From positions 9,238,001-9,302,000 of the forward strand of contig NC_071332.1 in NCBI RefSeq assembly GCF_010183535.1: a stretch of DNA of 64,000 nt, in the 5' to 3' direction. The translations under genes and the position numbers were made by a program. The notes beneath the pieces are model-generated. The model was not told the DNA's origin. It searched no databases and saw only the letters and a program-made list of their open reading frames with translations. Shown one piece after another: positions 35,695-45,845 of the stretch (position 1 is the stretch's first letter; every line of letters starts with the position of its first letter). This stretch comes from Caenorhabditis remanei. Taxonomy: Eukaryota > Nematoda > Chromadorea > Rhabditida > Rhabditidae.

Positions 35695-37327
35695 ATGTCT
35701 GGACTCCCAGTATCTTCCTTCGATGGTAATTTTAATGATAAGAACTTTTGACCGATTCATTTTTTGAGTTTCAGATGACATAGTATCTGAATTGCTTGGT
35801 CCATTTAGATTTCTTGTAAAATTTACTTTACTTGACTGCTCTGCAAAATCAAAATGTCTTGGAGTGATTACACGATTACTCGCAGCTGTGATAATAGTTC
35901 TTCTTTTTGCAAGAGTTGGTCTTCTGATGGAAACAAAGGGAAACGTGAGTGATAGCTTTCTATATTCAATGAAAACAATCATCTTTCCAGTCTCTCTCAT
36001 TTCCATGGGCTGAATCTAACTTTTTTGGTTTCCCTGCAATATTTGCTGCCGTCTGTGCTCTCTGTATTTTCGGATGGACTAAAAATGGATTCGTCCGGAA
36101 GTTCTCAAAGAAACTGGTCAGAGTTCGTACTCTGCGAGTGGAGTCCAATTCAAAAATGGACAGTTACCGTCTTGTTCAAGTTCTTGCTATGATTTTTTCA
36201 ATTCCTTGGTTGGTAGCGATGATGTCTTGGATTATTTTCAACTTCACTCATAACAAGATTTTCTATGGAGGGTAAGTAACTGAAGATAATTCTGAGGCAC
36301 TCGTTAAACTAACGGTGACTTTAAAAGCAAGCCAGTATTTATTTCCATTCGTTTTTACTGTTTGTTTTCAGAGATGAAACCAACATAATCTTCCGTATGC
36401 TTCTTGTTGTTTCTAACTTTTACATTTGGTACATTTCAACTATCTGCCTGGCTCATTATGTGCTGGTCACCTGTGCTGTAAGCCGAGAAGTCCAGTACTT
36501 CAATCAAGAACTTGAGAAAGCGAAAGAAGATAAAATTCTCAAAAACATTGGTGTACTGGAGAAGTTCGACTTCCGACAAAATGAGATTTTTGAAATGATC
36601 TTGTTGGCGAACGGATCACTTTCCAGTCTCGGCACATTTGCTCCTCTGTTCCTGTTCTATGGATTGGTGAACGGTGTCTACTTGACTTCGTAAGTGAAAG
36701 ACATATTTTGTGTGCTTGGGAAGAAGAGAGCATGAGCTCAGAGCTGAGCTCATGTTCGGCTTCTTTTCCCCCGAGCATACATTCTGTGACTTGTTGATAA
36801 ACTTTTGATTTCCAAAAAATTATTTCATCAAATAAAAGTTAGAGAGACTGCAAACTTACTAAGCTTTTTCACTAAAGTGTATGAAGTTTGAATTGAAAAC
36901 TAGGAGAGCAAAAAGTTGCAAACACTTTTATGTAATGGAGAAAATCTAAATCGAAAAATTATTTTTCAGATTCATGGACTCGGTTCCTCTCTTCTATTTC
37001 GTGATTCTCATGTTTAATTTTGCTGCAATTATCGTCTACAATCTCTGTATCCTATTCCCAACTGTTGCACTTCAAGAACAACTCACAACAACAACCAAAA
37101 TTCTGATCAACAATGATGAATTTGAATGCTCAAAGGATCCAATTGTATATCAAACCTACCGTGTCATGGTCGATAGACTTCAGAAAGTCGATACAAGAAT
37201 CTGTGTGATTGCCGCTTTTCCAATAGTCAGAGGTGTACTCGCTGCTGCTTTATTCATTGTTCCAAATATGGGTTTCCTGTTAGTCATGGCCAAAAAAGTT
37301 CTCATTGCCAATGGTGGTCATGTTTGA
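35695..37327 (+). CDS. srr-like multi-pass chemoreceptor (subfamily A)
   Basis: Exons 35695-35725, 35775-35944, 35991-36271, 36372-36689 and 36970-37327; 385 aa. Several hydrophobic spans suggest a 7TM topology. Family hallmarks: ELLGPFRFLVKFTLLDCS near residue 15, SFPWAESNFFGFPAIF, a helical loop REVQYFNQELEKAKEDK followed by LEKFDFRQNEIFEM, and QTYRVMVDRLQK before the last span. By memory this is the nematode srr class (Pfam DUF267), distantly linked to gustatory-like receptors; ligands are unknown. It heads a tandem array of six related genes on the same strand. The fourth intron holds a hairpin repeat at 36718-36773. No lesion found. Confidence 0.8.
36718..36773. repeat. Hairpin repeat in an srr-like intron
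   Basis: An 11-bp perfect inverted repeat, catgagctcag, with a 2-nt loop (36731-36754), is extended by imperfect gggaagaag / cttcttttccc arms. The right flank (gttcggcttctt ... gagca..c..tctgtgacttgt) recurs at about 41811-41851, so it belongs to a dispersed repeat. Confidence 0.6.
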
Positions 37328-37960
37328 ATTAAATGATCTCACTTTTAAATCTCCTTGTAATTGTTCTGACAAGTTTTGTATTTTTGTATAAATGTTTTTC
37401 CACAGTATTTTTCAACTGTATTACTACAGTTAACTTGTTAAAGAAGATATCTTCCAAAAACACAAAACTCTGGATCGGTAAGTGGTCATCTGTGAGATGA
37501 AGATAATTACATTCTGGAAAATCAACAGTTTATTTTTAATTGCATTATGGAGAACCGGTTCGTGCGAGTTTTTTCACATCCTAAACGGAAAAACCACAAC
37601 AAAAAACTAAAATACGAAAAAATCGCACTCTTCTGGAAACATCTCACATATTTTCATGTTGATTGGAATCCTCCATCTCTGACTCATCATTTGTTAATAG
37701 TCATACAAAATTTACTAACCGCTGTCACCTTCCCGTTTTATTTCTAAACTTTTCGGTCCTTTTGTATTTCTAAGTCTCTCAATTTTTTTTGTATTCTGTG
37801 GACCGTAACCATAGACTTTCAGAAAAGTAGAGAGGATATAAAAGCGAACAAGTGAATGAGTGAAACGGGATTTTTGTTTCACAATTTTCACCCTTTCGTT
37901 AATTTTTTAATCCTTTTGAACTTGAAAATATCTGAAAAAGCTTGGTTTTTTTCAGGCGAA
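37328..37960. other. Intergenic between srr-like genes
   Basis: No gene supported. A TATA-like gatataaaagc at about 37836 probably served the pseudogene that follows. I found no TGATTTGTG copy here. Confidence 0.45.
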
Positions 37961-39228
37961 ATGAATGTTGATTTGCTTGGTCCATTTCGATTTTTTCTAA
38001 AGTTTTCATTAGTTGATTGCTCGACGAAATCTAGAAAAATTGGATTTTTAACTCAATTTATCGCATGTATAATGATAGTTTTATTGACAGCAAGAGTGGG
38101 ATTTTTGATGATGAGTGCTAAAGGAGACGTGAGTTCCTTGCTTGAATATCGTTTTTTGAAGTTATGTTTTCAGGCTCTCTCATTTGCTTGGGCTGAATCA
38201 AATTTCTTCGGGCTCCCTGCAGTATTCACTAAATTTTGTGGAATTTGTCTCTTCGTTTGGACTAAAAACTGTTTCATATAAGCATTTTCTGAAAAGTTGG
38301 AAAAACTTCGAATGTTACGACTTGAGAAAAATATCGAGTTGGATAACTATCGGAACATTCATATTGTGGCCATCATTCTATCAGTTCTTTGGTTGGTAGC
38401 CATGATGTCTTGGATTGTTTTCAACTTCACTCATAACAAGATTTTCTATGGAGGGTGAGTGAAACCACATTCAAAATTATTTTCTTCGATTATCGAAAAC
38501 TTTCAGAGAAGAAACTGAACTGATTTTATGTGCACTGCGTATCGTTTCCAATGTATACATTTGGTTCATTTCTACTATCTGTCTCGCCTGTTATTCTCTG
38601 ATTTTCTCTGCACTCAATAGAGAAATAACTTATTTTAATGTCGAACTACAGAAAAGCAAAGAAGAAAAGTTCCTCCAAAACATAGAAGTTCTGGAAAAGT
38701 TTGATCATCGTCAGAATGAGATTCTGAATCTCATTTCGTTTGTAAATGAATCTGTTTCATTTTTCGGTGGACTAGTTCCTCTATTCCTTTTTTATGGTCT
38801 TGTGAACGGAGTTTACCTAACAGCGTGAGTTAAATATAAAAGAACGATTTGAAAAACAGAAGAACTTTTAGATTCGTAGACTCCGTTCCTCCACTTTACT
38901 TTGTTATTCTCATGCTCAATCTTGCTTCCATTGTCGTCTACAATCTCTGTATTCTATCTCCAACTTCTTCACTTCAAGAACATTTGTCAATACCACGAAG
39001 ATTTTGATCGATGACGATGAGTTCGGATGCTCAAAAGATCCATGTATATACCAAACTTACCGAATCATGGTTGACAGATTTCAGAAAATTGATACCAAGA
39101 TTTATGTGATTTCTGCGTTTCCGATAACGAAGAGAGTGGTAGCTGCTGCATTGTTCATTCTCCCGAATATGGGATTCATATTAGTTCTAATCCACAAAGT
39201 TCTCATCGCCAACGGTGGTCATGTTTAA
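37961..39228 (+). pseudogene. srr-like receptor pseudogene (subfamily A)
   Basis: Recognisable exons: 37961-38129 (NVDLLGPFRFFLKFSLVDCS), 38175-38455, about 38508-38825 and about 38873-39228. Two lesions are visible. First, an in-frame TAA at 38279-38281 stands where neighbours have a sense codon just before HFSEKL. Second, one base is missing near 38990 after the LQEHLS residues; a downstream frame from 39004 recovers the final 74 residues (DEFGCSKD..., IANGGHV). All splice sites still look good, and the rest stays similar to the flanking intact copies, so inactivation seems fairly recent. No short subfamily-A first exon could be placed. Confidence 0.8.
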
Positions 39229-39757
39229 AAATGGCTTCGACAGAGTTATAAGAATTTGTAAATTATGTTATTGATTGATGCACTTGTTGACTATTTTAAT
39301 AAAGCATTGGTTCTTTTTCACCCTATTTCATACACAAAAATGTAAAAGGAAGTTTCCTAAAATTGTGTTCAAAAAGAGTTGAGCATTCCACTCATAAACA
39401 CATCTGCCGATTCAGCACTTCATTATCAACAGTTTCTGCAATTCAATTTCTCAATTTTGTGCCTTTTGATGACTTGACTGCAACTTTATCAGTTCTTTTT
39501 TTCGAGAGGTTTTCAAGAGAAAAGTAGGACCGCCAAACTGTTTTGTTACATTTTCTGAACGAGACTTTTCTCTTATATTATTAAACTTCAGGAAAAATCG
39601 ATTACTTTTCAGCAGTCTGAATTCTGATTTGTGATAGAAATTGCAACGATAACAACCTTCAAACAGTTTTTTCCCAGTATCTATAATCAACATCTTACCT
39701 TTTTGTTTCTTATCATCACTATAATTCTCACCAAACACCGAAATCGACCAACCGAAG

Positions 39758-39855
39758 ATGCTCCGTTCGTCTCGCACCGAGTTTCCAGAGTTTCCAGAGA
39801 TCAAGAGGCGTTTGTCCGAACAGATGTTACTTGGTCCTTATAACAAAATAATCAA
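39758..39855 (+). pseudogene. Orphan first exon of an srr-like gene (subfamily B)
   Basis: ATG 39758 begins a 32-codon exon ending ...LSEQMLLGPYNKIIK, phase 2, with a clean gtaagtg donor at 39856. It matches the first exon of the gene at 45.8 kb (TEEFLLGPFRKIIK, phase 2). No downstream exon beginning with the expected TGLDCS residues follows. The next gene has its own, differently phased first exon, so this looks like the remnant of a deleted copy. Confidence 0.6.
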
Positions 39856-40108
39856 GTAAGTGAACGTGTTTTAGCGGTTACAAAAAACCATTTATTAATT
39901 ATTTTGCACATGCCCCAGCACTAAAGATCACAATTTTAGCTTAGATTCAAATTAGACGCGCACATTTTCGATTTGCCTCATTATCTACTAGAGAATCTTA
40001 ATAAGTCATAGAATATATCACTCCTCTCACGCTATGGTTTCCCCTTGATACTTACAAACATTTGGTCATTCTCCACGTCTGTGTCTCTCCATGCTCCGTA
40101 CTATTTTG

Positions 40109-40117
40109 TGATTTGTG
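40109..40117 (+). promoter_or_regulatory. TGATTTGTG motif, srr-like promoter
   Basis: Nonamer 84 bases before the ATG at 40193, in the context ttTGATTTGTG with one base change upstream relative to other copies (ttg TGATTTGTG gcg). Confidence 0.4.
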
Positions 40118-40192
40118 GCGGCAAAGATGAAATTTTCTGAGCAGTTGTAAATAATACAAAAATAATTTTGAAGGTATACGTCGATTCCAGTC

Positions 40193-41584
40193 ATGCCACC
40201 GCTTCTGACACCTTCGATTGGTAAGAGTTGTGTAGTAAAGTGTAAACTTCACAGAAGATAAATTTGCAGATGAAAAAGTTTCTGAACTACTTGGACCGTT
40301 CCATTTTTTGATGAAATTCACACTATTGGACTGTTCCATGAAAACGAAAAGATGTTTGCCACGTCTTATTGCGGTTCTAATAATTATCCTTTTATCAGCG
40401 AGAGTTGGAATTTTGATGATTCTTTCCAAAGGAAATGTGAATTTTTCTTCACTCCTTATAACTATTGAGCTATGAGTTTTCAGGCTCTCTCATTCGCTTG
40501 GGCAGAGTCAAACTTCTTCGGATTCCCTGCAATTTTTACTCAGTTTTGCGGTATTTGTCTTTTCAATTGGACTCGAACACGATTCATTGAACACTTTTCG
40601 GAAAAACTGGCACAAATTCGAATTCTTCGTTCGGAGCCAAATCAGAACATGGATAATTATCAGAGGGTGCACGCTCTAGCTTTGATTCTTTCAATTCCTT
40701 GGTTTGGGGCATCTACTTCTTGGATCCTTTTCAATTTCTTTCAGGGTAAAATCTTTCACGGAGGGTAAGCTCATGAAGTATGAAAAACATAGATAGATTA
40801 TAGTATTTTTCAGAGATGATGCTGACATAATTCTCCGTGCACTACTCGTTGGATCCAGTGTTTACATTTGGTTTATTTCTACAATTTGCCTGGTTTACTA
40901 TTTTGTGATTTTCGATGCACTCAACAGAGAAGTCACATATTTCAATGAAGAACTGGAGAAAGCAAAGAAGGAAAGGATTCTGACGACTGCTGGAGTACTG
41001 GAAAAGTTCGATATCCGTCAATACGAGATATTTAATCTCATTATATTCACAAATCACGCTTTGTCGTTTTTCGGAAGCTTGGTCCCACTTTTTTTATTTT
41101 ATGGATTGGTGAACGGTGTCTACTTAACAACGTAAGTAGGAACGGCTAATCTAAGTTTAGGTTCACACAGTTTGTGATATGAATATAATCTTTTTTGATT
41201 AGTGAGAAATAACAAAGAAATTTCAGATTTATTGAAACAACTCCTCTTATCTACTTTGGAATTCTTGGATTCAATCTCGCGGCCATTATGTTTTACAACC
41301 TCACTATGCTCTTCCCAACATGTGCTCTCCAAGAACATCTCACTACTACAAACAAGATTCTGATAAACAACGATGAAATTGGAAGATGTCAAGATCCAAT
41401 TGTCTACCAAACCTACCGAATTATGATTGATCGTGTTCAGAAGGTTGATACAAAGATTCATGTTGTCGGTGCTTTTCCAATAACTAAAGCAGTACTTGCT
41501 GCTGCAATGTTTGTTGTTCCTAATCTCGGGTTTTTACTTGTAATTATCAAAAAAGTTATTGTAGCTAATGGAGGAGTTGTATGA
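40193..41584 (+). CDS. srr-like multi-pass chemoreceptor (subfamily A)
   Basis: Exons 40193-40220, 40270-40436, 40484-40764, 40814-41131 and 41227-41584; 383 aa. The last three exons (281, 318, 358 nt) have the same lengths as in the gene at 35.7 kb. The tiny first exon (MPPLLTPSI) was placed by its phase-1 junction to D|EKVSELLGPFHF. Hallmarks: LLGPFHFLMKFTLLDCS, SFAWAESNFFGFPAIF, REVTYFNEELEKAKKER, LEKFDIRQYEIFNL, YQTYRIMIDRVQK, and a C-terminal IVANGGVV. Predicted multi-span membrane receptor, ligand unknown. Intact. Confidence 0.82.
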
Positions 41585-42223
41585 ACATGTGATCTCAATT
41601 TTTAAATATGTGTTGCCATGAATTCAATAAAATTTGTCTGAATAAAGCGTACTTTGTTAGTTGTTAAGTGATTGTTCATCCAATCATTACAAGAGAAACA
41701 AAAATAATATTTCGAATTCAGAGACAGACGATAATTTCACGATGCTATGAACTATGACTAGAATTGCATTCTGATTTCTGAGAAACGACTATGATCTAAT
41801 AGTTGAACTGACGTTCGGCTTCTTCACGAGCACACAATCTGTGACTTGTCGTCAATCGTGAGCTTTTTGGTCTAGTGGAGGGGAATGAATTGGTGTTGAG
41901 AGGTGGAGAGGGATATGCGATAACTATGGAAATTTAAAGAAATTTGGAGAACATGCGTGGTTTGGGTTTGTAGAAGTTTCGATGTTTACATTATTTTGAT
42001 ATTTATTGCTCACCAATTTTTCTAAATTTCATTCTGAACGCATATTTCTTTTTACTTTGAAAACAACATCTCAGTCGAAATTTGAGAAACAATTTTAAGA
42101 ATATTCATAAAATAAATAACTAATTTTTACATTAATTTCCGGTTTCAACAGGCATCGTACTGGTTGCAATGGATATCTTTGTCAAACCTTCTCTGCTATT
42201 TCTCACCACTTTAACATCAAGTG
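41585..42223. other. Intergenic
   Basis: No gene. Contains the second copy of the gttcggcttctt ... tctgtgacttgt repeat at about 41811-41851, shared with the srr-like intron at 36.75 kb. Confidence 0.45.
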
Positions 42224-42232
42224 TGATTTGTG
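42224..42232 (+). promoter_or_regulatory. TGATTTGTG motif, srr-like promoter
   Basis: Nonamer in gtgTGATTTGTGctt, 110 bases before the ATG at 42334. Confidence 0.45.
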
Positions 42233-42333
42233 CTTATGCTGGCTTCAGGGCGGATATGAACTAGAAGAATATCTAGTATAACAACAAAGAAAGCTCAAAA
42301 AATATAGCATTTATAATTTCTATTTTCTGTGAA

Positions 42334-44562
42334 ATGTTCTCTTCGAAATCAGAAGTCGTGAAAGTTTCACCTGGATCATTTTGTATTCAAGTGCCTGAAG
42401 TGAAAGAGCCTTTGACTGATGATAAATTTCTTGGACCCCTTAGTTTTTTCATAAGGTACGTTTTGATTAGAAATGGATAGAATAATGTTTCAACATTCGA
42501 TTTTCAGATTCACTGGACTTGATTGTTCGATTGTTGCTCTTTCTAAAGTTGACTCCAGATTCAAATTCAGAGCATGGATAACCCAGATCTTTGCTGTTAT
42601 TGTTATGGCGATAATCGTCCTTCGGTGTTTTACTTTCTTTCAATTGCATGGACATTCTATGTCTTTCCAATGGGCTGAAAGTGGAATGTTCGCATTCTTG
42701 GGAGTGCAGTCCGTCGAGTGTGCATACTGTATATTCAGTTGGACAAGGAATGACTTCATGATGAATCATCTTGAGAAATTGGAAGTTCTCAGATTACTAC
42801 GTGTTAAGGATAATGAAAAAATAGACAATTACTGTAGTATCCATCTGAAAGTCCTTGTTTGGACTGGATTATGGACACTGGTTACAATGGCACACGCAGT
42901 GAATTGTGCAATAGAAGAGAAGGTTATTTTGAGTGGGTAAGTGCTAGTGTTACCGTAACTATTACTTGATGTAAACGTGTTTTTAGAGATCATATTTATC
43001 CAATCATATTCTACGGGATGCCATTTGCCACACTATTGGTCTGCTTCCATGTCTCCATTTTTCTCAATTGCTATTTTCTAGTCAACTGTTCACTATACCG
43101 AGAGATTTATTTATTTATTTTATTTATTTTGAATACGCACGCAAGGTACGTGAAAATTAAGAGTTGAGAGTTCAATATGTCCGTGTCCGTTATCCTTAAA
43201 AACGTGAACTTCCTTCATTTACTGTATTTCCTTTTCTTGTTTCTTGCTTTAAAAGAAGTTTCGAAAGTAACAAGCAAGGACCTTACACGATTGATACCAG
43301 GTGAAACACACAAGATTGGCGGCCGCATTATTACTCGAGTACAAAACACGAACTTGTACTTCAATTCCCGAAACTTTAGCCAATGTCGATCTTTTGCTTT
43401 CTTCATCTTTCTTCTATATAACTTCCTGGTTTTTCTTTGACTTCTCATCTTACGTTTCCTAGCAATTTGAAGCTCCTCTTGCACCATCTCCCATTTTTTC
43501 TTCTGTGACCTAATACGACGTTTGATCTCCTGCCTTTCTTTCCTAACAGCTCTTCTAGCAGCTCTTCTGTCGGATTCCCGTTGTTCTCTTAACTCCGCTA
43601 CCAGCTCACGGATACACCCACTTTCTTTTAAATGTTGAAAGATATCCTCCACATCCATGTTGACGATTCCTATTTATTCTCTTTTTAACTTGATTCCCTC
43701 TTGCCAACCAATCATTGATGAAAAAAATTTGGGAATGAAAAAAATTTGGGAATGAGAGAAGGTTATTTTGAGTGGGTAAGTGCTAGTGTTACCGTAACTA
43801 TTACTTGATGTAAACGTGTTTTTAGAGATCATATTTATCCAATCATATTCTACGGGATGCCATTTGCCACACTATTGGTCTGCTTCCATGTCTCCATTTT
43901 TCTCAATTGCTATTTTCTAGTCAACTGTTCACTATACCGAGAGATTGAGTATTTCAATACAGAACTGGAAAACGCTCGGAGAATGAAACAATTGAATAAT
44001 CCGGACCTTATTGCAAAATACAGTAACCGTCAAGCGGAACTTATTCATTTGGTCCGATCTGCGAACAAATCACTAGGAGGATACACTTTCACAACACCGA
44101 TTTCAATGTTCAATGCATGTATTAATGCTATTTATATTTTCTTTTCGTGAGTCTCTATCAATGTTGGAACTAAAATTCCGAACAATTACATCTTACAGCT
44201 TTCGAGAAGAACTGCCTCTGATTTCCGGCGTCATCATGACTTTGAATATTTTCGCCACTATTTTCATGACATATTTTAGTATTCGTCCGGCTAGCAATGT
44301 TCAGTTTCATATTCAAGACACTTCTCGAATTTTGATGGAAAGTCGAGAATTTGAGAATTCGAAAGATGCAGATGTGATGAACACTTACCATATTATGATT
44401 GATAGATCACTGAGACATACTGCTAGATTACGAGTACTTGGTGGAATTCCAATATATCCAACTACATTTCACATTGCAATGTTTTTCATCCCAAGTTTGG
44501 GAACTTTATTATCTTTTGTCAAGAAATCACTTCATACATATGGTTTGGAAATGCATAAATGA
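42334..44562 (+). CDS. srr-like multi-pass chemoreceptor (subfamily B) with internal duplication
   Basis: Working model: exons 42334-42455, 42508-42936, 43826-44146 and 44199-44562; 411 aa. Hallmarks: FTGLDCSIVALS after the first intron, WAESGMFAFLGVQ, REIEYFNTELENARR, NRQAELIHLV, and NTYHIMIDRSLR. Exon lengths (122, 429, 321, 364) match the gene at 45.8 kb closely. A 192-bp block covering the end of exon 2, the intron and the start of exon 3 is present twice (42916-43107 and 43755-43946) around a 647-bp insert. Splicing from the first donor (42937) to the second acceptor (43825) skips the first partial exon and the insert and restores the full protein. Use of the first acceptor (42986) would read into the insert and stop at about 43164. 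Confidence 0.7.
42916..43107 (+). repeat. 192-bp direct duplication, left copy
   Basis: Identical by direct comparison to 43755-43946. It includes the last coding bases of exon 2, its donor, the intron, the acceptor and 121 bases of exon 3. Confidence 0.9.
43108..43754. mobile_element. 647-bp insert between duplicated blocks
   Basis: Unrelated to the srr-like gene. The left edge is an A/T run that reads as aaataaataaa on the minus strand, placed after the 3' end of a minus-strand frame, so it resembles an A-rich tail. The right edge has a 17-bp tandem repeat (aaaaaaatttgggaatg, two copies). No terminal inverted repeats were found. It could be a retroposed gene copy or filler DNA captured during break repair. 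Confidence 0.55.
43215..43658 (-). CDS. Basic, coiled-coil-like 147-aa frame in the insert
   Basis: An intronless minus-strand frame from ATG 43658. The first 100 residues are highly charged (Arg/Lys/Glu, for example RRAARRAVRKERQEIKRR) and probably form a long helix; the last 45 are less charged and end KARNKKRKYSK. It has no signal peptide. I recognise no family. It fills most of the 647-bp insert, has a short TATA-like aataaata about 15-20 bases before the start, and an A-rich tract after its end. It may be a live gene, a processed copy or a chance frame; codon use and expression would decide. Confidence 0.35.
   Translation of the reverse strand: MDVEDIFQHLKESGCIRELVAELREQRESDRRAARRAVRKERQEIKRRIRSQKKKWEMVQEELQIARKRKMRSQRKTRKLYRRKMKKAKDRHWLKFRELKYKFVFCTRVIMRPPILCVSPGINRVRSLLVTFETSFKARNKKRKYSK
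43755..43946 (+). repeat. 192-bp direct duplication, right copy
   Basis: Second identical copy of 42916-43107; it runs on into the complete third exon of the srr-like gene. Confidence 0.9.
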
Positions 44563-45722
44563 TTAAAAAATTGCTTATCAGTGTCGTTTGAATTTAGGTG
44601 CGGGGTGAGACAAGAGTGTAAAAACTAAAGTTCAGGGAGAACCTACGTAAAGGTAGTTTGAAGTTTGGTAGACAGTAAGATAAAAATATAAAACAGAGGA
44701 TCGCTAAAACAGAGGATCGTTTAAAAATGTGAGACAGCTAGTGAGATCAGTCATGGTCAACGTCTCTATGCTGATATGCTGACTCACGAGAAACAAAATG
44801 ACAAACGTCATTTAACATTTACATACAAAAAACATAAAAATTGATTCAAGCCAATCAATGTTGTCAAGCGGTCACAAGTTGTTTAAAATACTTGAGTATT
44901 CAAAATATCGCGTCATCATGGTAGATAGTCTCGTAGGACCATGTTTCAGAATGGTAAGGTATCAAGATTTTCCAGTCTTAAAAAAATCCTCAGTAAACGC
45001 TGACTTCAATTTTAATATCACAGTATAAAATTTCACTAAAAAACGTAATTTGGAGGGATAACTATTTATTTATAAAACAGGAAATAGTATCATTTGGAGC
45101 GGAAAACTGGGATTAACAACCCGAATTCGCTATGTTAGCATTGGTCAAAAACTGAATTCATGTTAGTAGATAATTTGTGTCGAGAAAGTTTTTCAATGAC
45201 ATTTTCAGTTTATTAGTTACCAATATCATCATAATTAGGCGGCTAATCTTGACATATGATATCACTATATCACAATATCACAATATCACAATATCACAAT
45301 ATCATAAATCATGAAACATAAATATTGATAACTCGAAACGTCGCTTTTCTTACGTTTGGAACGATCAAAAATTAAAAATTCATCATTCGTTAAAAAAGTT
45401 AGCTTCAATATTAATCACGAGTACTTAAAACATACATGACTCATTTCTGAATTGAATTCCCTTCGGATGTATTTGCCTTTTCTGCAACCATTCCTTTCTA
45501 TTGATCCAGACAGAAATCACAGATGACTCATATTTTGCAACGATCATTTTCTCCTATTGTTTACTTAGAACTAATTGATCTTCTTTTTTTCAGAAATCAA
45601 CAAAATACTTCTTTGAACTTTCACTTTCCTCTCTCTCTCCCTTATCGCCTCCTCGAAATGAACTGAGAGTGCTAATCAAGGCTTGAGCACTCCCTCCCAT
45701 CTCCTTTCTGAATTCAAAAGTG
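44563..45722. other. Intergenic with small tandem repeats
   Basis: Two copies of a 16-mer (taaaacagaggatcgc-like) lie at about 44689-44720. An 8-bp unit, tcacaata, is repeated about five times at about 45266-45303. No gene supported. Confidence 0.55.
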
Positions 45723-45731
45723 TGATTTGTG
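45723..45731 (+). promoter_or_regulatory. TGATTTGTG motif, srr-like promoter
   Basis: Nonamer in tgTGATTTGTGtcag, 123 bases before the ATG at 45846; a TATA box (tatatataaaca) follows at about 45779. Confidence 0.45.
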
Positions 45732-45845
45732 TCAGTCAGTAGGAGTCACGGAAGTAGTTGCGGGGTAACATTCATCCCTATATATAAACAACAAACATCT
45801 GAAGGAATACATCATTTGCTCTTCCTTATCGTCGCCATTGTTAGA

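Larger units (their letters stand above)
39229..40192. other. Intergenic with an orphan exon
   Basis: Between the pseudogene and the next intact srr-like gene. It holds the orphan first exon at 39758-39855; the rest shows no coding signal. A 117-codon minus-strand frame at 39451-39804 overlaps that exon and has no recognisable features. Confidence 0.45.

Noticed and set aside
39451..39804. A 117-codon minus-strand frame
   Set aside because: It overlaps the orphan srr-like exon in antisense and shows no domain; the plus-strand exon has paralog support.
45266..45308. The tcacaata repeats as a possible CRISPR-like or regulatory array
   Set aside because: The 8-bp unit has no spacers and is a simple microsatellite in a eukaryotic genome.
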